From Gammaproteobacteria bacterium (lineage in GTDB: Bacteria; Pseudomonadota; Gammaproteobacteria; DSM-19610), in assembly GCA_011371465.1 (NCBI GenBank), contig DRQL01000254.1, forward strand, positions 1 through 7,394: a stretch of 7,394 nt of DNA. The letters run 5' to 3'. The position numbers and the translations under genes are program-made. Position 1 is the stretch's first letter; the number at the start of each line of letters is the position of its first letter. The notes below the pieces were generated by a model, which worked only from the letters and a program-made list of their open reading frames with translations, made no database searches and had not been told where the DNA came from. Positions 1 to 6,513 of this stretch are shown here, piece after piece.

Positions 1-115
1 CCTGCATCACACCCTGCGCGAAACCATGCGCCGCTCATCCCTGTGCGACGCGGCAGGTTTCACCGCTGATCTGGAACAGGCCTATCGAAAAATGTGGGTC
101 GACTGGTGCCAGTGA
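1..115 (+). CDS. C-terminal tail of a GT41 (OGT/SPINDLY-like) glycosyltransferase, 5' end outside window
   Basis: The frame beginning at base 2 is open from the left edge to a TGA at 113-115 and gives 37 residues. The visible piece contains RRSSLCDAAGFTADLE and then AYRKMWVDWC. This is the usual ending of bacterial OGT-like GT41 proteins, where an S-P/S-L-C-D motif is followed by a helix ending in MW..WC. The next gene ends in the same way (SPLCDGPGMAREVEAIYRQLW, then HWC), so the two are paralogues in tandem. From family knowledge the missing part should hold a TPR array and the catalytic domain, but none of that can be seen. The stop codon overlaps the GTG start of the following gene, which points to co-transcription and translational coupling. 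The identification rests on a short tail only. Confidence 0.75.
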   Translation, partial: LHHTLRETMRRSSLCDAAGFTADLEQAYRKMWVDWCQ

Positions 116-2196
116 GCAAACAGGACAACCTATCCAGGCTGCTGGAAAGTGCGTTGCAGCACCACCAGGCCGGCGAGCTGAATGAGGCGGAAAAACAGTA
201 CCGGGAAGTCCTGGCCCGTGAAACCGGGCATCCCGGAGCGCTGTACCTGCTCGGTACCCTGAAAGCGCAGGGCGGCAATACGGCAGAGGCAGTCCGCTAT
301 CTCAGGGAGGCGACCCGGCGTGACCCTTCGTTCGGTACAGCCTGGCTCAACCTGGGGAGCGCCCTGCTGCAGCTTGCCCGTGCTGATGAAGCAGAAGTCT
401 GCTATCGCAAGGCCGTCGAGACTCTCCCGGAACAGGCAGATGCATACTTCGGACTTGGCCGCGCCCTGCTCACTCTGCGCCGTTATGACGATGCCCGGGA
501 TGCGTTCCAACAGGCGCTTGCCTGCAAACCGCAATTCGCAGAAGCGCAATACCAGCTCGGGAAAACCTTTTTCCAGCAGGGAAAACCGGCGGAAGCCGAA
601 ACCTGCTACCGGCAGGCCCTGCAGCAGAACCCACAACTGCTCCATATCTATACCGACCTGGGCAGAACGCTGCGAACACTGGGTCGACTCGATGAGGCAG
701 CTGCAGCCTACCGGGAAATTATCCGGGTACGACCCGATGCCGCCGATGCCTGGAACAATCTCGGTAATGCCCGGCGCCAGCAGGCGCGCATGGATGATGC
801 AGCCGACTGTTACCGGCGCGCCCTGTCGATAAATCCGCAACTGGCCGAAACACAGAATAACCTGGGTAATGTGCTCAAGACCCTGGGGCTACTCGACGAA
901 GCCGCAAACTGTTATCGACGGGCGATTCAACGCAAACCCGGTTTCACACAGGCACACAGCAACCTCCTGCTGTGCCTGAACTACATTCCGGGTTACGACG
1001 AACAGCAGCTGTTCCGGGAACACCAGCGCTGGGCAACAGCGCATACTCCCGCCCGCCCGGGGACCGATAAGCACGGCAATATTCCAGATCCGGGACGCCG
1101 TTTACGCGTGGGCTACGTATCCCCTGATTTCCGTACCCACGCGGTCACCCGGTTTTTCGAACCGCTGTATGCTCATCACAACCATGAAGAGGTCGAGACC
1201 ATATGCTATGCACAGCTGGTCAACGGTGACGAGACCACGGAACGGCTGCAGTCCATGTCCGATGGCTGGCACCGCACCGTTGGTATGACCCAGGCAGAGC
1301 TGGCCGAACAGATCCGGGAGGACGCTATCGATATCCTGGTGGATCTTGCCGGCCATACGGCGCGCAATCGTCTGCCGGTATTCGGGCTGCGGCCGGCGCC
1401 GGTGCAGATCTCCTGGCTGGGCTACCCGAACACCACCGGCATGACCGCCCTGGACTACCGGCTGACCGATGCCATTGCTGACCCCGACGGGGCGGACCGG
1501 TTCTACACAGAACGGCTGCTGCGGCTGGAAAACGGTCTTACCCGTTTTCTGCCGCCAACCGATGCGCCGGACCCCGGATCCCTGCCGGCCGACAGCTCCG
1601 GCCGGGTAACCTTTGGATCCCTGAACAACCTGGTAAAACTCAATGACCAGGTAATCGCGCTCTGGAGCCGTGTACTCAGGCAGGTCCCGGGCGCCCGTTT
1701 ACTGCTTTTTCGCGATATGCTGCAGGGGAAGGTCGCGGAACGGGTACAATCGGCCTTCGCGCAGCACGGTATCGACGGCAGCCGGCTTGAATTGCGTCAC
1801 AAGTTGGATAGCGGCAATACCTACCTCAACGTCTACCGGGAAATCGACATCGCCCTGGACCCGTTCCCGTGGAACGGCCATGTCACCAGTTGCGAAGCCC
1901 TGTGGATGGGCGTACCGGTAATTGCGCTGCTGGGACCGGTACACCGGGGTCGCCTGGCAGCCAGCGTATTGCACCAGGTCGGCCTGGAAGGCCTGGTCGC
2001 CCGGAATCCTGATGACTATGTACGCATCGCCGCCGGACTGGCCGGGGACGTGCAACGGCTGGAACAGTTACGCTCAGGTCTGCGTCACCAGGTTGCTGCG
2101 TCACCACTGTGTGACGGCCCGGGCATGGCGCGCGAGGTGGAAGCCATCTACCGCCAGCTGTGGCAGCACTGGTGCACAGGCCGGGATACCCGTTAG
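112..2196 (+). CDS. TPR-GT41 glycosyltransferase, canonical bacterial OGT/SPINDLY-like
   Basis: This is a predicted cytoplasmic enzyme of 694 residues that would transfer a sugar from a nucleotide donor (UDP-GlcNAc in characterised OGTs) to Ser/Thr of protein acceptors. Residues 7-278 form eight back-to-back TPRs of exactly 34 residues (LG..L, A...Y..A, P pattern). A linker with SNLLLCLNY starts at residue 283. The catalytic half begins at LRVGYVSPDF (331-340), followed by H343, the likely counterpart of human OGT His498. It continues with RPAPVQISWLGYPNTTG, then VTFGSLNNLVKL with K509 (likely counterpart of Lys842), then DPFPWNGHVTSCEALWMG with N588, H590 and T592 in the donor-phosphate region. 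There is no signal peptide or membrane segment. In-frame GTGs occur at 94, 106 and 112. I chose 112 because its GTGA overlap with the upstream stop suggests coupling and because the first TPR begins at residue 7. The Shine-Dalgarno sequence is weak. The sugar donor and acceptor are unknown; the family call is firm. Confidence 0.93.
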   Translation: MSKQDNLSRLLESALQHHQAGELNEAEKQYREVLARETGHPGALYLLGTLKAQGGNTAEAVRYLREATRRDPSFGTAWLNLGSALLQLARADEAEVCYRKAVETLPEQADAYFGLGRALLTLRRYDDARDAFQQALACKPQFAEAQYQLGKTFFQQGKPAEAETCYRQALQQNPQLLHIYTDLGRTLRTLGRLDEAAAAYREIIRVRPDAADAWNNLGNARRQQARMDDAADCYRRALSINPQLAETQNNLGNVLKTLGLLDEAANCYRRAIQRKPGFTQAHSNLLLCLNYIPGYDEQQLFREHQRWATAHTPARPGTDKHGNIPDPGRRLRVGYVSPDFRTHAVTRFFEPLYAHHNHEEVETICYAQLVNGDETTERLQSMSDGWHRTVGMTQAELAEQIREDAIDILVDLAGHTARNRLPVFGLRPAPVQISWLGYPNTTGMTALDYRLTDAIADPDGADRFYTERLLRLENGLTRFLPPTDAPDPGSLPADSSGRVTFGSLNNLVKLNDQVIALWSRVLRQVPGARLLLFRDMLQGKVAERVQSAFAQHGIDGSRLELRHKLDSGNTYLNVYREIDIALDPFPWNGHVTSCEALWMGVPVIALLGPVHRGRLAASVLHQVGLEGLVARNPDDYVRIAAGLAGDVQRLEQLRSGLRHQVAASPLCDGPGMAREVEAIYRQLWQHWCTGRDTR

Positions 2197-2209
2197 GCCA
2201 CCGGAAATA

Positions 2210-2220
2210 CAGGTAACCTG
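2210..2220 (+). promoter_or_regulatory. Ribosome-binding region for the TTG-started gene, inside a small palindrome
   Basis: The bases CAGGTAACCTG form an inverted repeat, CAGGT and ACCTG around a central A. They include the only plausible Shine-Dalgarno sequence (AGG at 2211-2213), nine bases before the TTG at 2223. The TAA within it (2214-2216) is in the frame of the downstream gene and rules out any start further upstream. Pairing of the two arms would need an impossibly short loop, so this is unlikely to be an RNA hairpin. The match to a ribosome-binding site is modest. Confidence 0.4.
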
Positions 2221-2222
2221 CC

Positions 2223-4529
2223 TTGGATGAACTCCAACACTTGACCAGACAGGCTGTCACCCTGCTCCAGCAGGGTGACATCGATGCAGCAGAGGAACTG
2301 GCACAGCAAGCACTCAAGCTGAAACCGGAGCACGCCGAAGCACATCACCTGCTGGGGCTGATTGCAGGCCGGCGCGGCCTGCATGAGCTGGCGGACAGCC
2401 GGATATCCCGTGCCGTGGAAATCAGCCCCGGTATCGCGATCTACCACGTCAATCACAGCCTTGCCCTGCGACAGGCGGGCAGGCCGGAAGAGGCACTGGC
2501 TGCCTGTGACCGGGCTGTCGGGCTGCAACCGGACCTTGCAAGAGCCCACCAGGAACGCAGTATCGTCCTCAGAAGCCTCGGGCGCCTGAACGAAGCACTG
2601 GAAGCCTGTCACCAGGCGCTGGCTATCAAGCCTGATTTTGTAGAGGCCTGTATCAGCAGGGGAAACGCGCTGTACGAACTGGACAGGCTCGAAGAAGCAT
2701 TGAATGCCTACGACAGGGCAATTCAACTGGCGCCCACGTCCGCCCAGGCCCATAACATGCGCGCTAACGTGCTACGGCGCCTGGACCGGCTGGGTGCGGC
2801 CGAAGCAGCATGCGCGACCGCACTGCGGCTCAACCCTCGCCTCGCCGGTGCCTATAACAACCTGGGGCTCATACTGAATGCCCGGGGTGACCGGGAAGGT
2901 GCCATCCGAAACTACCGCATGGCCCTCTCTCTGGCGCCTGGCAAAGCCGGCTTCCATGTCAACCTGGGGAATGCATACCGGAACTGGAAAAGGCCGACCG
3001 AAGCGCTTGAGTGCTACCAGGCGGCCTTATCACTGGAGCCCGGCAACACCAACGCCCACCTTGGGCTTGGCAGCCTGTACTGGAACCAGGACAGGCTGGA
3101 ACAGGCCTTCGAACATTACAAGGCCGCACTGGAGCTGAACCCGGAATCCATCGAGGCCCGCTGGGCGTACAGCCTGTCGCGCATTTCCAGGCTGGAAGGA
3201 ATGACTGCACATACCAGTGAAACATCCGGTTTCAGGCAGGAATTCGAAGCCCTGGACACCTGGTTCAGTACCGAGCGTTCTGCCAGGGGCCACCGGGTCG
3301 TGGGCAGTTTGACCCCTTTTTTCATGGCGTACCGGGAGGAGAACAACCGTGATGCCCTGGCCCGGTATGGCCACCTGTGCACCCGCCTGATGAAATGCTG
3401 GCTGGACACATGGCACCCGGAAAAGCCTTCCCCCGTTGCCGGGAACAGAATAAAAACAGGCATCGTGTCAGCACATATAAAGGACCACCCTGTCTGGAAT
3501 GCGCTGATCAAAGGCTGGATCCAGGAGCTGGACAGGAATCATTTCGAACTGCATGTGTTCCACCTGGATGCTGAACAGGACCAAGAAACCGCGTGGGCAT
3601 CCACCCGGGCAGAGAGTCTCACCAGCGGGAAACGGAACCTGCGGGAATGGACCGGATTGATACTCGACGCACAGCCTGATGTACTGATCTACCCGGAAAT
3701 CGGCATGGATGCCATGACGGTACAACTGGCCAGCATGCGACTTGCCCCGGTGCAACTGGCAAGCTGGGGACACGCCGAAACCAGCGGGCTGCCGACCCTG
3801 GACTACTACCTTTCTGCAGATGCCCTTGAGCCTGCGGAAGCGGAAGAGCACTACACGGAAAAACTGGTCAGGCTGCCCCGCCTGGGGTGCTGTTACCAGC
3901 CCCTGGAAGTTGAAGACGTTGATCCTGATCCAGAGGCGCTGGGAATCGATCCGGGAATGCCGATAGCGCTCTGTCCGGGCACGGCCTACAAGTATATGCC
4001 GGAGCATGACCGGGTATTCCCGGAAATTGCAAAGCGCACAGGTTCCTGCCAGTTCATCTTCTTTGCCCAGCAAGACCGCGGCGGATCAGACCTGCTGAAG
4101 ATGCGACTGGAAGCAGCCTTTGCAGAAGCCGGACTGGATTTCCGAAAGCATGTCATTTTCGTTCCCTGGCTGGAAAGACCTGCATTTTACGCCCTGATGA
4201 AAACAGCGAACGTTATGCTGGATACTATCGGTTTTTCCGGATTCAACACCGCCATGCAGGCGGTCGAATGCGGTCTTCCGATTGTAACCCGGGAAGGCCG
4301 CTTTATGCGTGGTCGCCTGGCAAGCGGCATCCTGCAGCAGATCGGGATGCAGGAACTGGTCGCAAACAGTGATGATGACTACATTTCAAAAGCTGTGCGC
4401 CTGGTACAGGATCCCGCCCATCGGCTGTCCGTGAGGAATAATATAGCGTCCCGCCGCCACCTGCTGTTTAACGATGTTGTTCCCGTACGGGCACTGGAAA
4501 ATTTTCTGGATACAGTGGTACAGAAATAG
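2223..4529 (+). CDS. Divergent TPR-GT41-like glycosyltransferase
   Basis: The product has 768 residues. Nine TPRs fill residues 1-309 (a 37-residue first unit, then eight of 34). A linker of about 100 residues follows and contains PFFMAYREENN (365-375). The C-terminal domain follows the GT41/HMW1C-like plan but with changed motifs. IKTGIVSAHIKDHP (410-423) carries H422 where OGT has its first conserved histidine. DVLIYPEIGMD starts at 486. SWGHAETSG starts at 514 and replaces the usual WLGYP.TTG. CPGTAYKYMPEHD starts at 584, with K590 as the likely donor-phosphate lysine. DTIGFSGFNTAMQA (from 667) replaces the usual NG.TT.CEALW, followed by EGRFMRGRLASGIL. It is probably a protein or surface-glycan glycosyltransferase; donor and acceptor cannot be read from sequence. 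The TTG at 2223 is the first usable start after an in-frame TAA at 2214-2216, and an AGG lies at 2211-2213. It follows the preceding gene by 26 bases, consistent with an operon. Confidence 0.87.
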   Translation: MDELQHLTRQAVTLLQQGDIDAAEELAQQALKLKPEHAEAHHLLGLIAGRRGLHELADSRISRAVEISPGIAIYHVNHSLALRQAGRPEEALAACDRAVGLQPDLARAHQERSIVLRSLGRLNEALEACHQALAIKPDFVEACISRGNALYELDRLEEALNAYDRAIQLAPTSAQAHNMRANVLRRLDRLGAAEAACATALRLNPRLAGAYNNLGLILNARGDREGAIRNYRMALSLAPGKAGFHVNLGNAYRNWKRPTEALECYQAALSLEPGNTNAHLGLGSLYWNQDRLEQAFEHYKAALELNPESIEARWAYSLSRISRLEGMTAHTSETSGFRQEFEALDTWFSTERSARGHRVVGSLTPFFMAYREENNRDALARYGHLCTRLMKCWLDTWHPEKPSPVAGNRIKTGIVSAHIKDHPVWNALIKGWIQELDRNHFELHVFHLDAEQDQETAWASTRAESLTSGKRNLREWTGLILDAQPDVLIYPEIGMDAMTVQLASMRLAPVQLASWGHAETSGLPTLDYYLSADALEPAEAEEHYTEKLVRLPRLGCCYQPLEVEDVDPDPEALGIDPGMPIALCPGTAYKYMPEHDRVFPEIAKRTGSCQFIFFAQQDRGGSDLLKMRLEAAFAEAGLDFRKHVIFVPWLERPAFYALMKTANVMLDTIGFSGFNTAMQAVECGLPIVTREGRFMRGRLASGILQQIGMQELVANSDDDYISKAVRLVQDPAHRLSVRNNIASRRHLLFNDVVPVRALENFLDTVVQK

Positions 4530-4541
4530 TATTCCTGTACC
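4517..4541. terminator. Inverted repeat at the convergent gene junction, possible weak bidirectional terminator
   Basis: GGTACAG at 4517-4523 is the exact reverse complement of CTGTACC at 4535-4541, giving a 7-bp stem with an 11-base loop. The left arm lies in the last codons of the rightward glycosyltransferase gene, and the loop contains its TAG stop. The site is 23 bases beyond the stop of the leftward sulfotransferase gene. Position fits a shared transcription end for the two converging groups. No run of T follows the stem on either strand, so it is not a standard intrinsic terminator; termination may be Rho-dependent or the repeat may be chance. Confidence 0.3.
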
Positions 4542-4563
4542 CCGGAGCAACAGGGTCATCCGC

Positions 4564-6450
4564 TTATTCGCAATCGATACCTGCTGCTTCCAGCTGTTCG
4601 CGCAGTGGCCGCAGGTAGCGCTCATAATGTCTCCATCGTTCCAGTGACCGGGTGTACATGGGTTGGCGAACCTGTTCATAGCTGAGAGTAAAGACGAAAC
4701 GGTTCGTAGTATGAAAATCCAGGCAGCGCTGGTCCCATGCCAGGCCACAGAAGTCTACGAGCTCCCGACTGCAGCGTTCCTGCTCCCGCACCAGGTCGGT
4801 ATACGATACCTGCAGCACGCGACCGGGGAAAACACGCTTCCAGTGCTGCATCAACCTGTGGTACTGGATATAGAACTCCCCGACTGTCTTCAAATCGTAG
4901 GAAAAATCGTGCCCTATCGTGCCAAAGTCTGAAAAATAGCAGGACAGGCAGGTATCCAGCGGGTGGCGTGCACACTGGATAATCCGGGCACCCGGGAAAA
5001 GCTGTACTATCAGACCCACATAGACCAGGTTGTAGGGCATCTTGTCAGTCACTCTTGCCGCCGTTCCACCAAGCTCCCTGAGTGCCCGTAAATGCTGCTC
5101 CGCTGCGGTGTCCAGCGACTCGCGGGTGATATACCTGGCCAGCCCGGGAAAGGTCAGCCCCGGGTAATCAGCGGTGAAACGCCGTGCAATCCTGGAAATA
5201 TGCGGTAATTCACCGGCGCCGAATACTTCCGGGTGGGAGGCAAGGATCTGCTCGACAAGGCTGGTCCCGGAACGTGGCATGCCGACAATGAATACCGGCA
5301 AATCCGTCCGGTTGTCAGCGCAACGCATACGCTCTGCAAATCCCTCGCCGTAGGTGGCAATGATTTCGTCCACCTGGTGCACCTGCGCCTCCCTGTCGAA
5401 ATCGGCAGGCGTCAGGCCATTGGCCTGCTCGAAATGCCGGAAAGCCGTGTCATAGTCCCCTGATTCGTCGTAGTGCCTGCCCAGCTGAAAATGGATACCT
5501 GCAGCAGCTTCGGCGCGCATATCCGGCCGTTCGCCAAGAAACCTCTCCAGTTCCCTGACAGCCTGGTCCCGCTGCCCGACGTGCTTGCTGATATCAAAGT
5601 ACACAGGAAGTGCGCCGTCATATCCTGCCTCTATAAGAGGCCGCAGGAGATCGTGTGATTTCCCGTATTCACCCAGTTGCTCGTATATTTTCGCCTGCGC
5701 CAGGGTCACCTCCCGCCACCCGGGCACCAGTCGGGCCGCCTCACCGTAGCTGTCGAGCGCTTCCTGCAAACGGCCGGCGTGATGCAGCGCATTGGCAAGC
5801 GCCCGATGTGCGTTCGGAAACTGCGGCCTGGTCCGCACTGCCCGCTGCAGGATTTCGATGGCCTCCTCATACCGGCTCCTGGCAACGTAGGCATCCCCCA
5901 GGTTGGTCATGGTCTCGATGCTGTCCGGTTGCAGTTGCAGGGCGCGCTGCAACAGCCTGATTGCGCTCTCGATATCACCAAGGTTCTTAAGGTGTGTGCC
6001 CAGGTTATTCAGCCCTGCAAAATGATCCGGCTTGAGCTGCAACAGCTTTTGGTATGCCAGTGTGGCGTCACTCAACAGGCCCGCCTGCCGAAGTGCGTTG
6101 GCAAGAAAGTAATGTGCCTCGATGCACCCAGGGTCCAGCCGGACTGCCTCGCGGTAACAGGATAACGCGTCTTCCAACCGGCCTTGTTGCTGGAGGGCTG
6201 CCCCCAGCGCATGGTAGCCAGGCGCATAGCCCGGCTGAACTGCAACAGCCTTGCGACAACTTTTCTCGGCCTGTATATAATCCTTCAGGCGCCGCTGAAT
6301 CACGCCGAGCTCTACCCAGGCACTGGCATCATCCGGGTCCATCCCGCACAAACGTTCGTAGAACAAAACGGCCTCTGCGAGACGGTTTTCAGCAGCCAGC
6401 ATACCGGCCATTTTCTTCAACTTATTGATTTTATTTATATTTACATTCAT
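4564..6450 (-). CDS. TPR-sulfotransferase (Sulfotransfer_3 / tyrosylprotein-sulfotransferase-like)
   Basis: The product has 628 residues and is a predicted PAPS-dependent sulfotransferase. Residues 1-279 hold eight TPR units (41 residues, then seven of 34); two more degenerate units follow to about residue 353. The sulfotransferase domain opens with PVFIVGMPRSGTSLVEQIL. Its P-loop G390-M-P-R393-S-G-T is the 5'-phosphosulfate-binding site. E414 in GAGELPH and K470 in TDKMPYN fall where tyrosylprotein sulfotransferases have their catalytic Glu and Lys. CARHPLD (493-499) is the 3'-phosphate-binding motif. QVRQPMYTRSLERWRHY near the C-terminus is a usual family ending. There is no signal peptide or membrane segment. 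I chose the ATG at 6448-6450 because an AT-rich stretch encoding MNVNINKINK follows it. A GTG at 6505-6507 would add 19 residues and sit close behind the upstream gene. Acceptor unknown: it could be protein tyrosine or a glycan. Confidence 0.9.
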   Translation of the reverse strand: MNVNINKINKLKKMAGMLAAENRLAEAVLFYERLCGMDPDDASAWVELGVIQRRLKDYIQAEKSCRKAVAVQPGYAPGYHALGAALQQQGRLEDALSCYREAVRLDPGCIEAHYFLANALRQAGLLSDATLAYQKLLQLKPDHFAGLNNLGTHLKNLGDIESAIRLLQRALQLQPDSIETMTNLGDAYVARSRYEEAIEILQRAVRTRPQFPNAHRALANALHHAGRLQEALDSYGEAARLVPGWREVTLAQAKIYEQLGEYGKSHDLLRPLIEAGYDGALPVYFDISKHVGQRDQAVRELERFLGERPDMRAEAAAGIHFQLGRHYDESGDYDTAFRHFEQANGLTPADFDREAQVHQVDEIIATYGEGFAERMRCADNRTDLPVFIVGMPRSGTSLVEQILASHPEVFGAGELPHISRIARRFTADYPGLTFPGLARYITRESLDTAAEQHLRALRELGGTAARVTDKMPYNLVYVGLIVQLFPGARIIQCARHPLDTCLSCYFSDFGTIGHDFSYDLKTVGEFYIQYHRLMQHWKRVFPGRVLQVSYTDLVREQERCSRELVDFCGLAWDQRCLDFHTTNRFVFTLSYEQVRQPMYTRSLERWRHYERYLRPLREQLEAAGIDCE

Positions 6451-6451
6451 A

Positions 6452-6466
6452 TCCAGCGTTTCTGGA
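6452..6466 (-). promoter_or_regulatory. Small hairpin directly upstream of the sulfotransferase ATG
   Basis: Read on the minus strand, TCCAG AAACG CTGGA forms a 5-bp stem with a 5-base loop that ends two bases before the ATG at 6448-6450. It occupies the place where a Shine-Dalgarno sequence should be, and the only GGA nearby is in its 3' arm, too close to the ATG to work well. Either translation is weak or controlled here, or it begins further upstream at the GTG at 6505-6507. The stem is short and may be chance. Confidence 0.25.
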
Positions 6467-6513
6467 AACACAGGCGGGCCGCATTCCGCAGCAAGACCCG
6501 AAGTCACTATAGT

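Noticed and set aside
130..840. Long open frame on the minus strand (236 codons) opposite the first complete glycosyltransferase gene
   Set aside because: It lies wholly inside a well-supported gene, has no recognisable domain, and its composition is that expected from the antisense of GC-rich TPR repeats.
130..3149. Regular periodicity of about 102 bases, considered as a DNA repeat array or CRISPR-like structure
   Set aside because: The period equals 34 codons and the conserved positions match TPR consensus residues; the DNA units are divergent, so this is protein-level repetition.
3468..4073. Minus-strand open frame of 201 codons inside the divergent glycosyltransferase gene
   Set aside because: The sense strand encodes clearly conserved catalytic motifs over the same interval; the antisense protein shows no motif.
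5677..6165. Plus-strand open frame of 162 codons inside the sulfotransferase TPR region
   Set aside because: The minus-strand gene explains this interval with regular TPRs; the opposite frame has low-complexity content and no ribosome-binding site.
6506..6511. TATAGT on the minus strand as a -10 box for an internal promoter of the complete sulfotransferase gene
   Set aside because: No sequence resembling TTGACA lies 16-18 bases upstream, and the site is squeezed between two co-directional genes.
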